Positions 21,325 to 34,355 of a stretch of 64,000 nucleotides of DNA are shown piece after piece (position 1 is the first letter of the stretch; each line of letters begins with the position of its first letter). The translations under genes were made by a program, and so were the position numbers. Source of the stretch: Desmodus rotundus (taxonomy: Eukaryota > Chordata > Mammalia > Chiroptera > Phyllostomidae); contig NW_026527522.1 in the NCBI RefSeq assembly GCF_022682495.2, positions 1 through 64,000 of the forward strand, given 5' to 3'. The notes beneath the pieces were generated by a model, which worked only from the letters and a program-made list of their open reading frames with translations, was not told the DNA's origin and made no database searches.

Positions 21325-22950
21325 CCACGGACCGGTTCTCCCGTGGGGAGTCTGGCCCTGTGCCCCGCCTGGGAGGCTAAGAGCCTTGCTTCGCCTGCAA
21401 CGCCCCCACCCTGCCACAAGGCGGCAGACTTGGACCCAGCCGCTTCAACCCTCCAGTCTGTGCGGAACCACCCAAAAATGGAGTGTGACCGCTGCGACCT
21501 CAGTCCCCCAGAGCTCGAAGCCCCACCTCTGTGAGGGAATCGGCGGCCTCCTGTCCTCGGCGTCCGCAAAAGGCATTCACCTGCGGTGAACCTGGGCCTC
21601 GGGCGAGCAGGGCCAGGCCCCATGGTAGGAGCCCGGGGAGGCAATGGCAGCCTCTGCGGCCAGGCCTCGGGCTCTCCCCGGGGCTCTCTCGGGGCACGGG
21701 CACCCTCTCTCGCCTGGAGAGTGCCCACGCCGTCCCTTGAGCCCCGCGAGACACCTGCCTCCCGTGATAAGAGGCCCCCTGCCTCCGTGGAGCTTGGAAC
21801 TCTGGGGCCGGGCTGCGGGTCACTGGGCTAAGTGGCTGGAAAGGCGCAGACCCCTCCGTCCCGACCGCCCAACTGCGAAGGACAGGGGGGAGGCCCCCAG
21901 GAGATGGCTTTTGTCAGAGCCGCGGCTGGGCCGGTTTCGGGCCAAGACGCGGGACCCGGCAGGCTCAGGGCAGGCAGCCCCACCAGAAGCCTCCCTCGGG
22001 GCAACGGGCCCCACCCCGGACATATCAGGCCTGCTTCACAGGGTCCCTGGGGTCGTGTCCCGTGGAACTGGAAGCTCTCCCCGCCACCCAGAGGTCCGAT
22101 CCTTTTCCCGTGGACCACACTTGCCAGCCCGTCTCCCACCCCGCCGGAGGCAGAGTGCCGGGGAAGAACTAGGGACCTGGGGCCGGGAAGAGGGGCCGGC
22201 CACGGTTCCGGGCCAGGCGGGGGGGGGGGGGGGGCGGGGGGCGGGGGGGGGGGGCCCGGGCAGGCCGGACCCACGCCCAGGGACCGGGTCTCGCGGGGGG
22301 GTCTTGGGCCTGAGACCTGCCTGGGGGGCTAAGAGTCTTTCTCGGCTCAAACTGCCCCACCCTGCCCCGAGGCGGTAAACTTGCACCGAGACGCTTCTAC
22401 TCTCTAAAGTCTGGGCTGAACTTTGCGAGAAGGGACCGTGTGCGATGCGACCTGGGTCCCACAGAGCTCGAACCCCCCCCTCCCCGTGAAGGGATCCGCG
22501 GCCTGTGGTCCTTGGTGTCCGCAAAAGGCATTCACCTGCGGAGAACCTGGGCCCAGGTGAGCGGGACCAGGCCCCGCGGCAGGAGCCTGGGGAGGCCACT
22601 GGAGCCATGGGGGCCAGGGCTGGGCATTTTCCCGGGTGCTCTCTCGGGTCCCAGGCGCCCTCTCTCGCCCGGGGAGTGCCCACGCCGTCCCTTGACCCCC
22701 GCAGGACGCCTGCATCCCGCCATAAGCGGCCCAACTCCTCCATGGAGCCGGGACACATGGGGCCGGGGTGCGAGCAACTGGCCTACGTGGCGGCCAACCC
22801 GCAGACCCCTCCGTCCCGTCCCCACCACTGCGAAGATCCCCCTGTTCTTCCATCCGTAAAGGGGTCCCCCTTTACGGATGGAAGAACAGGGGGGAGGCCC
22901 CCAGGAGATGGCTTTTGTCCGAGCCGCGGCTGGGTGGTTTCGGGCCAGGA
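21325..22950 (+). repeat. Dimer unit 12, B half truncated by deletion
   Basis: The A half is complete but has one extra G (GGG at 21928-21930, against GG elsewhere). Tract starts at 22219 (16/6/12). T/C type. The B half stops after ggcg-proximal sequence at 22950 and lacks its last 314 bp, including the GC box/NRF1 site and (CGGG)6, though its inverted repeat at 22838 is intact. Confidence 0.95.
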
Positions 22951-22954
22951 GGCG
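22951..22954. other. Deletion junction (548 bp lost) with 4-bp microhomology, copy 1
   Basis: B-half sequence gccaggaggcg joins A-half sequence ggcgtccgcaaaagg, sharing ggcg. Compared with an intact pair of units, the last 314 bp of B and the first 234 bp of the next A are missing. The two breakpoints are not at homologous positions of the half-units, which points to an illegitimate microhomology-type event rather than A/B unequal crossing-over. Confidence 0.93.
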
Positions 22955-24657
22955 TCCGCAAAAGGCATTCACCTGCGGTGAACCTGGGCCTCGGGCGAGC
23001 AGGGCCAGGCCCCATGGTAGGAGCCCGGGGAGGCAATGGCAGCCTCTGCGGCCAGGCCTCGGGCTCTCCCCGGGGCTCTCTCGGGGCACGGGCACCCTCT
23101 CTCGCCTGGAGAGTGCCCACGCCGTCCCTTGAGCCCCGCGAGACACCTGCCTCCCGTGATAAGAGGCCCCCTGCCTCCGTGGAGCTTGGAACTCTGGGGC
23201 CGGGCTGCGGGTCACTGGGCTAAGTGGCTGGAAAGGCGCAGACCCCTCCGTCCCGACCGCCCAACTGCGAAGGACAGGGGGGAGGCCCCCAGGAGATGGC
23301 TTTTGTCAGAGCCGCGGCTGGGCCGGTTTCGGGCCAAGACGCGGGACCCGGCAGGCTCAGGGCAGGCAGCCCCACCAGAAGCCTCCCTCGGGGCAACGGG
23401 CCCCACCCCGGACATATCAGGCCTGCTTCACAGGGTCCCTGGGGTCGTGTCCCGTGGAACTGGAAGCTCTCCCCGCCACCCAGAGGTCCGATCCTTTTCC
23501 CGTGGACCACACTTGCCAGCCCGTCTCCCACCCCGCCGGAGGCAGAGTGCCGGGGAAGAACTAGGGACCTGGGGCCGGGAAGAGGGGCCGGCCACGGTTC
23601 CGGGCCAGGCGGGGGGGGGGGGGGGGGGGCGGGGGGCGGGGGGGGGGCCCGGGCAGGCCGGACCCACGCCCAGGGACCGGGTCTCGCGGGGGGGTCTTGG
23701 GCCTGAGACCTGCCTGGGGGGCTAAGAGTCTTTCTCGGCTCAAACTGCCCCACCCTGCCCCGAGGCGGTAAACTTGCACCGAGACGCTTCTACTCTCTAA
23801 AGTCTGGGCTGAACTTTGCGAGAAGGGACCGTGTGCGATGCGACCTGGGTCCCACAGAGCTCGAACCCCCCCCTCCCCGTGAAGGGATCCGCGGCCTGTG
23901 GTCCTTGGTGTCCGCAAAAGGCATTCACCTGCGGAGAACCTGGGCCCAGGTGAGCGGGACCAGGCCCCGCGGCAGGAGCCTGGGGAGGCCACTGGAGCCA
24001 TGGGGGCCAGGGCTGGGCATTTTCCCGGGTGCTCTCTCGGGTCCCAGGCGCCCTCTCTCGCCCGGGGAGTGCCCACGCCGTCCCTTGACCCCCGCAGGAC
24101 GCCTGCATCCCGCCATAAGCGGCCCAACTCCTCCATGGAGCCGGGACACATGGGGCCGGGGTGCGAGCAACTGGCCTACGTGGCGGCCAACCCGCAGACC
24201 CCTCCGTCCCGTCCCCACCACTGCGAAGATCCCCCTGTTCTTCCATCCGTAAAGGGGTCCCCCTTTACGGATGGAAGAACAGGGGGGAGGCCCCCAGGAG
24301 ATGGCTTTTGTCCGAGCCGCGGCTGGGTGGTTTCGGGCCAGGAGGCGGGGCCGCGCAGGCGCAAGCAGGCCCCACCCCAAGAGCATCCCTCCGGGCAACG
24401 TGCCCCCCCACCCCTTGAGATATCAGGCCAGGTTCACAGGGTCCCTGGGCCGGTGTCAGAGTTAAGGGAAGCCCTCACTGCCACCCAGAGGACCGCGCGT
24501 TTTCCCGTGGACCACACTTCCCAGCAGCTCTCCCACCCCCGCCGAGGCAGAGTGCCAGGGAAGAACTAGGGACCTGGGGCCTGGAAGAGGAGCCGGCCAC
24601 GGCTCCGCGCCAGGTGGAGCGGGTCCGGGCGGGCGGGCGGGCGGGCGGGACCCTCGT
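22951..24657 (+). repeat. Dimer unit 12b, A half missing its first 234 bp
   Basis: The A half begins at its ggcgtccgc segment, so the CArG box is missing. It has the extra G (23320-23322). Tract starts at 23611 (19/6/10). The B half is complete, T/C type, with T at 24582. It is the counterpart of unit 29b. Confidence 0.95.
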
Positions 24658-26600
24658 CCACGGACCGGTTCTCCCGTGGGGAGTCTGGCCCTGTGCCCCG
24701 CCTGGGAGGCTAAGAGCCTTGCTTCGCCTGCAACGCCCCCACCCTGCCACAAGGCGGCAGACTTGGACCCAGCCGCTTCAACCCTCCAGTCTGTGCGGAA
24801 CCACCCAAAAATGGAGTGTGACCGCTGCGACCTCAGTCCCCCAGAGCTCGAAGCCCCACCTCTGTGAGGGAATCGGCGGCCTCCTGTCCTCGGCGTCCGC
24901 AAAAGGCATTCACCTGCGGTGAACCTGGGCCTCGGGCGAGCAGGGCCAGGCCCCATGGTAGGAGCCCGGGGAGGCAATGGCAGCCTCTGCGGCCAGGCCT
25001 CGGGCTCTCCCCGGGGCTCTCTCGGGGCACGGGCACCCTCTCTCGCCTGGAGAGTGCCCACGCCGTCCCTTGAGCCCCGCGAGACACCTGCCTCCCGTGA
25101 TAAGAGGCCCCCTGCCTCCGTGGAGCTTGGAACTCTGGGGCCGGGCTGCGGGTCACTGGGCTAAGTGGCTGGAAAGGCGCAGACCCCTCCGTCCCGACCG
25201 CCCAACTGCGAAGGACAGGGGGGAGGCCCCCAGGAGATGGCTTTTGTCAGAGCCGCGGCTGGCCGGTTTCGGGCCAAGACGCGGGACCCGGCAGGCTCAG
25301 GGCAGGCAGCCCCACCAGAAGCCTCCCTCGGGGCAACGGGCCCCACCCCGGACATATCAGGCCTGCTTCACAGGGTCCCTGGGGTCGTGTCCCGTGGAAC
25401 TGGAAGCTCTCCCCGCCACCCAGAGGTCCGATCCTTTTCCCGTGGACCACACTTGCCAGCCCGTCTCCCACCCCGCCGGAGGCAGAGTGCCGGGGAAGAA
25501 CTAGGGACCTGGGGCCGGGAAGAGGGGCCGGCCACGGTTCCGGGCCAGGCGGGGGGGGGGGGGGGGGGCGGGGGGCGGGGGGGGGGGGGCCCGGGCAGGC
25601 CGGACCCACGCCCAGGGACCGGGTCTCGCGGGGGGGTCTTGGGCCTGAGACCTGCCTGGGGGGCTAAGAGTCTTTCTCGGCTCAAACTGCCCCACCCTGC
25701 CCCGAGGCGGTAAACTTGCACCGAGACGCTTCTACTCTCTAAAGTCTGGGCTGAACTTTGCGAGAAGGGACCGTGTGCGATGCGACCTGGGTCCCACAGA
25801 GCTCGAACCCCCCCCCTCCCCGTGAAGGGATCCGCGGCCTGTGGTCCTTGGTGTCCGCAAAAGGCATTCACCTGCGGAGAACCTGGGCCCAGGTGAGCGG
25901 GACCAGGCCCCGCGGCAGGAGCCTGGGGAGGCCACTGGAGCCATGGGGGCCAGGGCTGGGCATTTTCCCGGGTGCTCTCTCGGGTCCCAGGCGCCCTCTC
26001 TCGCCCGGGGAGTGCCCACGCCGTCCCTTGACCCCCGCAGGACGCCTGCATCCCGCCATAAGCGGCCCAACTCCTCCATGGAGCCGGGACACATGGGGCC
26101 GGGGTGCGAGCAACTGGCCTACGTGGCGGCAAACCCGCAGACCCCTCCGTCCCGTCCCCACCACTGCGAAGATCCCCCTGTTCTTCCATCCGTAAAGGGG
26201 TCCCCCTTTACGGATGGAAGAACAGGGGGGAGGCCCCCAGGAGATGGCTTTTGTCCGAGCCGCGGCTGGGTGGTTTCGGGCCAGGAGGCGGGGCCGCGCA
26301 GGCGCAAGCAGGCCCCACCCCAAGAGCATCCCTCCGGGCAACGTGCCCCCCCACCCCTTGAGATATCAGGCCAGGTTCACAGGGTCCCTGGGCCGGTGTC
26401 AGAGTTAAGGGAAGCCCTCACTGCCACCCAGAGGACCGCGCGTTTTCCCGTGGACCACACTTCCCAGCAGCTCTCCCACCCCCGCCGAGGCAGAGTGCCA
26501 GGGAAGAACTAGGGACCTGGGGCCGGGAAGAGGAGCCGGCCACGGCTCCGCGCCAGGTGGAGCGGGTCCGGGCGGGCGGGCGGGCGGGCGGGACCCTCGT
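24658..26600 (+). repeat. Dimer unit 13 (recombinant marker type)
   Basis: Tract starts at 25551 (18/6/13). Markers are T at the first site and A at the second (T/A recombinant). It has nine C at 25808-25816. It is indistinguishable from unit 30 at all these sites. Confidence 0.95.
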
Positions 26601-28540
26601 CCACGGACCGGTTCTCCCGTGGGGAGTCTGGCCCTGTGCCCCGCCTGGGAGGCTAAGAGCCTTGCTTCGCCTGCAACGCCCCCACCCTGCCACAAGGCGG
26701 CAGACTTGGACCCAGCCGCTTCAACCCTCCAGTCTGTGCGGAACCACCCAAAAATGGAGTGTGACCGCTGCGACCTCAGTCCCCCAGAGCTCGAAGCCCC
26801 ACCTCTGTGAGGGAATCGGCGGCCTCCTGTCCTCGGCGTCCGCAAAAGGCATTCACCTGCGGTGAACCTGGGCCTCGGGCGAGCAGGGCCAGGCCCCATG
26901 GTAGGAGCCCGGGGAGGCAATGGCAGCCTCTGCGGCCAGGCCTCGGGCTCTCCCCGGGGCTCTCTCGGGGCACGGGCACCCTCTCTCGCCTGGAGAGTGC
27001 CCACGCCGTCCCTTGAGCCCCGCGAGACACCTGCCTCCCGTGATAAGAGGCCCCCTGCCTCCGTGGAGCTTGGAACTCTGGGGCCGGGCTGCGGGTCACT
27101 GGGCTAAGTGGCTGGAAAGGCGCAGACCCCTCCGTCCCGACCGCCCAACTGCGAAGGACAGGGGGGAGGCCCCCAGGAGATGGCTTTTGTCAGAGCCGCG
27201 GCTGGCCGGTTTCGGGCCAAGACGCGGGACCCGGCAGGCTCAGGGCAGGCAGCCCCACCAGAAGCCTCCCTCGGGGCAACGGGACCCACCCCGGACATAT
27301 CAGGCCTGCTTCACAGGGTCCCTGGGGTCGTGTCCCGTGGAACTGGAAGCTCTCCCCGCCACCCAGAGGTCCGATCCTTTTCCCGTGGACCACACTTGCC
27401 AGCCCGTCTCCCACCCCGCCGGAGGCAGAGTGCCGGGGAAGAACTAGGGACCTGGGGCCGGGAAGAGGGGCCGGCCACGGTTCCGGGCCAGGCGGGGGGG
27501 GGGGGGGGGGGCGGGGGGCGGGGGGGGGGGCCCGGGCAGGCCGGACCCACGCCCAGGGACCGGGTCTCGCGGGGGGGTCTTGGGCCTGAGACCTGCCTGG
27601 GGGGCTAAGAGTCTTTCTCGGCTCAAACTGCCCCACCCTGCCCCGAGGCGGTAAACTTGCACCGAGACGCTTCTACTCTCTAAAGTCTGGGCTGAACTTT
27701 GCGAGAAGGGACCGTGTGCGATGCGACCTGGGTCCCACAGAGCTCGAACCCCCCCCTCCCCGTGAAGGGATCCGCGGCCTGTGGTCCTTGGTGTCCGCAA
27801 AAGGCATTCACCTGCGGAGAACCTGGGCCCAGGTGAGCGGGACCAGGCCCCGCGGCAGGAGCCTGGGGAGGCCACTGGAGCCATGGGGGCCAGGGCTGGG
27901 CATTTTCCCGGGTGCTCTCTCGGGTCCCAGGCGCCCTCTCTCGCCCGGGGAGTGCCCACGCCGTCCCTTGACCCCCGCAGGACGCCTGCATCCCGCCATA
28001 AGCGGCCCAACTCCTCCATGGAGCCGGGACACATGGGGCCGGGGTGCGAGCAACTGGCCTACGTGGCGGCCAACCCGCAGACCCCTCCGTCCCGTCCCCA
28101 CCACTGCGAAGATCCCCCTGTTCTTCCATCCGTAAAGGGGTCCCCCTTTACGGATGGAAGAACAGGGGGGAGGCCCCCAGGAGATGGCTTTTGTCCGAGC
28201 CGCGGCTGGGTGGTTTCGGGCCAGGAGGCGGGGCCGCGCAGGCGCAAGCAGGCCCCACCCCAAGAGCATCCCTCCGGGCAACGTGCCCCCCCACCCCTTG
28301 AGATATCAGGCCAGGTTCACAGGGTCCCTGGGCCGGTGTCAGAGTTAAGGGAAGCCCTCACTGCCACCCAGAGGACCGCGCGTTTTCCCGTGGACCACAC
28401 TTCCCAGCAGCTCTCCCACCCCCGCCGAGGCAGAGTGCCAGGGAAGAACTAGGGACCTGGGGCCGGGAAGAGGAGCCGGCCACGGCTCCGCGCCAGGTGG
28501 AGCGGGTCCGGGCGGGCGGGCGGGCGGGCGGGACCCTCGT
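26601..28540 (+). repeat. Dimer unit 14
   Basis: Tract starts at 27494 (18/6/11). T/C type. A at 27284 (gggaccc instead of ggccccac context) is shared only with unit 31. Confidence 0.95.
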
Positions 28541-30478
28541 CCACGGACCGGTTCTCCCGTGGGGAGTCTGGCCCTGTGCCCCGCCTGGGAGGCTAAGAGC
28601 CTTGCTTCGCCTGCAACGCCCCCACCCTGCCACAAGGCGGCAGACTTGGACCCAGCCGCTTCAACCCTCCAGTCTGTGCGGAACCACCCAAAAATGGAGT
28701 GTGACCGCTGCGACCTCAGTCCCCCAGAGCTCGAAGCCCCACCTCTGTGAGGGAATCGGCGGCCTCCTGTCCTCGGCGTCCGCAAAAGGCATTCACCTGC
28801 GGTGAACCTGGGCCTCGGGCGAGCAGGGCCAGGCCCCATGGTAGGAGCCCGGGGAGGCAATGGCAGCCTCTGCGGCCAGGCCTCGGGCTCTCCCCGGGGC
28901 TCTCTCGGGGCACGGGCACCCTCTCTCGCCTGGAGAGTGCCCACGCCGTCCCTTGAGCCCCGCGAGACACCTGCCTCCCGTGATAAGAGGCCCCCTGCCT
29001 CCGTGGAGCTTGGAACTCTGGGGCCGGGCTGCGGGTCACTGGGCTAAGTGGCTGGAAAGGCGCAGACCCCTCCGTCCCGACCGCCCAACTGCGAAGGACA
29101 GGGGGGAGGCCCCCAGGAGATGGCTTTTGTCAGAGCCGCGGCTGGCCGGTTTCGGGCCAAGACGCGGGACCCGGCAGGCTCAGGGCAGGCAGCCCCACCA
29201 GAAGCCTCCCTCGGGGCAACGGGCCCCACCCCGGACATATCAGGCCTGCTTCACAGGGTCCCTGGGGTCGTGTCCCGTGGAACTGGAAGCTCTCCCCGCC
29301 ACCCAGAGGTCCGATCCTTTTCCCGTGGACCACACTTGCCAGCCCGTCTCCCACCCCGCCGGAGGCAGAGTGCCGGGGAAGAACTAGGGACCTGGGGCCG
29401 GGAAGAGGGGCCGGCCACGGTTCCGGGCCAGGCGGGGGGGGGGGGGGGGCGGGGGGCGGGGGGGGGGGCCCGGGCAGGCCGGACCCACGCCCAGGGACCG
29501 GGTCTCGCGGGGGGGTCTTGGGCCTGAGACCTGCCTGGGGGGCTAAGAGTCTTTCTCGGCTCAAACGGCCCCACCCTGCCCCGAGGCGGTAAACTTGCAC
29601 CGAGACGCTTCTACTCTCTAAAGTCTGGGCTGAACTTTGCGAGAAGGGACCGTGTGCGATGCGACCTGGGTCCCACAGAGCTCGAACCCCCCCCTCCCCG
29701 TGAAGGGATCCGCGGCCTGTGGTCCTTGGTGTCCGCAAAAGGCATTCACCTGCGGAGAACCTGGGCCCAGGTGAGCGGGACCAGGCCCCGCGGCAGGAGC
29801 CTGGGGAGGCCACTGGAGCCATGGGGGCCAGGGCTGGGCATTTTCCCGGGTGCTCTCTCGGGTCCCAGGCGCCCTCTCTCGCCCGGGGAGTGCCCACGCC
29901 GTCCCTTGACCCCCGCAGGACGCCTGCATCCCGCCATAAGCGGCCCAACTCCTCCATGGAGCCGGGACACATGGGGCCGGGGTGCGAGCAACTGGCCTAC
30001 GTGGCGGCAAACCCGCAGACCCCTCCGTCCCGTCCCCACCACTGCGAAGATCCCCCTGTTCTTCCATCCGTAAAGGGGTCCCCCTTTACGGATGGAAGAA
30101 CAGGGGGGAGGCCCCCAGGAGATGGCTTTTGTCCGAGCCGCGGCTGGGTGGTTTCGGGCCAGGAGGCGGGGCCGCGCAGGCGCAAGCAGGCCCCACCCCA
30201 AGAGCATCCCTCCGGGCAACGTGCCCCCCCACCCCTTGAGATATCAGGCCAGGTTCACAGGGTCCCTGGGCCGGTGTCAGAGTTAAGGGAAGCCCTCACT
30301 GCCACCCAGAGGACCGCGCGTTTTCCCGTGGACCACACTTCCCAGCAGCTCTCCCACCCCCGCCGAGGCAGAGTGCCAGGGAAGAACTAGGGACCTGGGG
30401 CCTGGAAGAGGAGCCGGCCACGGCTCCGCGCCAGGTGGAGCGGGTCCGGGCGGGCGGGCGGGCGGGCGGGACCCTCGT
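28541..30478 (+). repeat. Dimer unit 15
   Basis: Tract starts at 29434 (16/6/11). G/A type. T at 30403 (cctggaag) is shared with units 2, 12b and 29b. The first 1,065 bp match the visible part of unit 32. Confidence 0.95.
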
Positions 30479-32414
30479 CCACGGACCGGTTCTCCCGTGG
30501 GGAGTCTGGCCCTGTGCCCCGCCTGGGAGGCTAAGAGCCTTGCTTCGCCTGCAACGCCCCCACCCTGCCACAAGGCGGCAGACTTGGACCCAGCCGCTTC
30601 AACCCTCCAGTCTGTGCGGAACCACCCAAAAATGGAGTGTGACCGCTGCGACCTCAGTCCCCCAGAGCTCGAAGCCCCACCTCTGTGAGGGAATCGGCGG
30701 CCTCCTGTCCTCGGCGTCCGCAAAAGGCATTCACCTGCGGTGAACCTGGGCCTCGGGCGAGCAGGGCCAGGCCCCATGGTAGGAGCCCGGGGAGGCAATG
30801 GCAGCCTCTGCGGCCAGGCCTCGGGCTCTCCCCGGGGCTCTCTCGGGGCACGGGCACCCTCTCTCGCCTGGAGAGTGCCCACGCCGTCCCTTGAGCCCCG
30901 CGAGACACCTGCCTCCCGTGATAAGAGGCCCCCTGCCTCCGTGGAGCTTGGAACTCTGGGGCCGGGCTGCGGGTCACTGGGCTAAGTGGCTGGAAAGGCG
31001 CAGACCCCTCCGTCCCGACCGCCCAACTGCGAAGGACAGGGGGGAGGCCCCCAGGAGATGGCTTTTGTCAGAGCCGCGGCTGGCCGGTTTCGGGCCAAGA
31101 CGCGGGACCCGGCAGGCTCAGGGCAGGCAGCCCCACCAGAAGCCTCCCTCGGGGCAACGGGCCCCACCCCGGACTTATCAGGCCTGCTTCACAGGGTCCC
31201 TGGGGTCGTGTCCCGTGGAACTGGAAGCTCTCCCCGCCACCCAGAGGTCCGATCCTTTTCCCGTGGACCACACTTGCCAGCCCGTCTCCCACCCCGCCGG
31301 AGGCAGAGTGCCGGGGAAGAACTAGGGACCTGGGGCCGGGAAGAGGGGCCGGCCACGGTTCCGGGCCAGGCGGGGGGGGGGGGGGGCGGGGGGCGGGGGG
31401 GGGGCCCGGGCAGCCCGGACCCACGCCCAGGGACCGGGTCTCGCGGGGGGGTCTTGGGCCTGAGACCTGCCTGGGGGGCTAAGAGTCTTTCTCGGCTCAA
31501 ACTGCCCCACCCTGCCCCGAGGCGGTAAACTTGCACCGAGACGCTTCTACTCTCTAAAGTCTGGGCTGAACTTTGCGAGAAGGGACCGTGTGCGATGCGA
31601 CCTGGGTCCCACAGAGCTCGAACCCCCCCCTCCCCGTGAAGGGATCCGCGGCCTGTGGTCCTTGGTGTCCGCAAAAGGCATTCACCTGCGGAGAACCTGG
31701 GCCCAGGTGAGCGGGACCAGGCCCCGCGGCAGGAGCCTGGGGAGGCCACTGGAGCCATGGGGGCCAGGGCTGGGCATTTTCCCGGGTGCTCTCTCGGGTC
31801 CCAGGCGCCCTCTCTCGCCCGGGGAGTGCCCACGCCGTCCCTTGACCCCCGCAGGACGCCTGCATCCCGCCATAAGCGGCCCAACTCCTCCATGGAGCCG
31901 GGACACATGGGGCCGGGGTGCGAGCAACTGGCCTACGTGGCGGCCAACCCGCAGACCCCTCCGTCCTGTCCCCACCACTGCGAAGATCCCCCTGTTCTTC
32001 CATCCGTAAAGGGGTCCCCCTTTACGGATGGAAGAACAGGGGGGAGGCCCCCAGGAGATGGCTTTTGTCCGAGCCGCGGCTGGGTGGTTTCGGGCCAGGA
32101 GGCGGGGCCGCGCAGGCGCAAGCAGGCCCCACCCCAAGAGCATCCCTCCGGGCAACGTGCCCCCCCACCCCTTGAGATATCAGGCCAGGTTCACAGGGTC
32201 CCTGGGCCGGTGTCAGAGTTAAGGGAAGCCCTCACTGCCACCCAGAGGACCGCGCGTTTTCCCGTGGACCACACTTCCCAGCAGCTCTCCCACCCCCGCC
32301 GAGGCAGAGTGCCAGGGAAGAACTAGGGACCTGGGGCCGGGAAGAGGAGCCGGCCACGGCTCCGCGCCAGGTGGAGCGGGTCCGGGCGGGCGGGCGGGCG
32401 GGCGGGACCCTCGT
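30479..32414 (+). repeat. Dimer unit 16
   Basis: Tract starts at 31372 (15/6/10), with gcagccc. T/C type. Private changes T at 31175 (ggacttatc) and T at 31967 (tcctgtcc). Confidence 0.95.
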
Positions 32415-34355
32415 CCACGGACCGGTTCTCCCGTGGGGAGTCTGGCCCTGTGCCCCGCCTGGGAGGCTAAGAGCCTTGCTTCGCCTGCAACGCCCCCACC
32501 CTGCCACAAGGCGGCAGACTTGGACCCAGCCGCTTCAACCCTCCAGTCTGTGCGGAACCACCCAAAAATGGAGTGTGACCGCTGCGACCTCAGTCCCCCA
32601 GAGCTCGAAGCCCCACCTCTGTGAGGGAATCGGCGGCCTCCTGTCCTCGGCGTCCGCAAAAGGCATTCACCTGCGGTGAACCTGGGCCTCGGGCGAGCAG
32701 GGCCAGGCCCCATGGTAGGAGCCCGGGGAGGCAATGGCAGCCTCTGCGGCCAGGCCTCGGGCTCTCCCCGGGGCTCTCTCGGGGCACGGGCACCCTCTCT
32801 CGCCTGGAGAGTGCCCACGCCGTCCCTTGAGCCCCGCGAGACACCTGCCTCCCGTGATAAGAGGCCCCCTGCCTCCGTGGAGCTTGGAACTCTGGGGCCG
32901 GGCTGCGGGTCACTGGGCTAAGTGGCTGGAAAGGCGCAGACCCCTCCGTCCCGACCGCCCAACTGCGAAGGACAGGGGGGAGGCCCCCAGGAGATGGCTT
33001 TTGTCAGAGCCGCGGCTGGCCGGTTTCGGGCCAAGACGCGGGACCCGGCAGGCTCAGGGCAGGCAGCCCCACCAGAAGCCTCCCTCGGGGCAACGGGCCC
33101 CACCCCGGACATATCAGGCCTGCTTCACAGGGTCCCTGGGGTCGTGTCCCGTGGAACTGGAAGCTCTCCCCGCCACCCAGAGGTCCGATCCTTTTCCCGT
33201 GGACCACACTTGCCAGCCCGTCTCCCACCCCGCCGGAGGCAGAGTGCCGGGGAAGAACTAGGGACCTGGGGCCGGGAAGAGGGGCCGGCCACGGTTCCGG
33301 GCCAGGCGGGGGGGGGGGGGGGGGGCGGGGGGCGGGGGGGGGGGGCCCGGGCAGGCCGGACCCACGCCCAGGGACCGGGTCTCGCGGGGGGGTCTTGGGC
33401 CTGAGACCTGCCTGGGGGGCTAAGAGTCTTTCTCGGCTCAAACGGCCCCACCCTGCCCCGAGGCGGTAAACTTGCACCGAGACGCTTCTACTCTCTAAAG
33501 TCTGGGCTGAACTTTGCGAGAAGGGACCGTGTGCGATGCGACCTGGGTCCCACAGAGCTCGAACCCCCCCCTCCCCGTGAAGGGATCCGCGGCCTGTGGT
33601 CCTTGGTGTCCGCAAAAGGCATTCACCTGCGGAGAACCTGGGCCCAGGTGAGCGGGACCAGGCCCCGCGGCAGGAGCCTGGGGAGGCCACTGGAGCCATG
33701 GGGGCCAGGGCTGGGCATTTTCCCGGGTGCTCTCTCGGGTCCCAGGCGCCCTCTCTCGCCCGGGGAGTGCCCACGCCGTCCCTTGACCCCCGCAGGACGC
33801 CTGCATCCCGCCATAAGCGGCCCAACTCCTCCATGGAGCCGGGACACATGGGGCCGGGGTGCGAGCAACTGGCCTACGTGGCGGCAAACCCGCAGACCCC
33901 TCCGTCCCGTCCCCACCACTGCGAAGATCCCCCTGTTCTTCCATCCGTAAAGGGGTCCCCCTTTACGGATGGAAGAACAGGGGGGAGGCCCCCAGGAGAT
34001 GGCTTTTGTCCGAGCCGCGGCTGGGTGGTTTCGGGCCAGGAGGCGGGGCCGCGCAGGCGCAAGCAGGCCCCACCCCAAGAGCATCCCTCCGGGCAACGTG
34101 CCCCCCCACCCCTTGAGATATCAGGCCAGGTTCACAGGGTCCCTGGGCCGGTGTCAGAGTTAAGGGAAGCCCTCACTGCCACCCAGAGGACCGCGCGTTT
34201 TCCCGTGGACCACACATCCCAGCAGCTCTCCCACCCCCGCCGAGGCAGAGTGCCAGGGAAGAACTAGGGACCTGGGGCCGGGAAGAGGAGCCGGCCACGG
34301 CTCCGCGCCAGGTGGAGCGGGTCCGGGCGGGCGGGCGGGCGGGCGGGACCCTCGT
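32415..34355 (+). repeat. Dimer unit 17
   Basis: Tract starts at 33308 (18/6/12). G/A type. Private change A at 34216 (cacacatccc). Confidence 0.95.

Larger units (their letters stand above)
22255..29605 (+). repeat. Multi-unit duplicated block, copy 1
   Basis: From just after the poly-G of unit 12 onward, this stretch matches 56649-64000 at an offset of 34,394-34,395 bp. The match includes the deletion junction, the extra G, T at 24582, the C9 run, A at 27284 and the exact poly-G lengths of units 13, 14 and 15. The only difference I noticed is one G in the unit 12b/29b tract. Confidence 0.88.
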
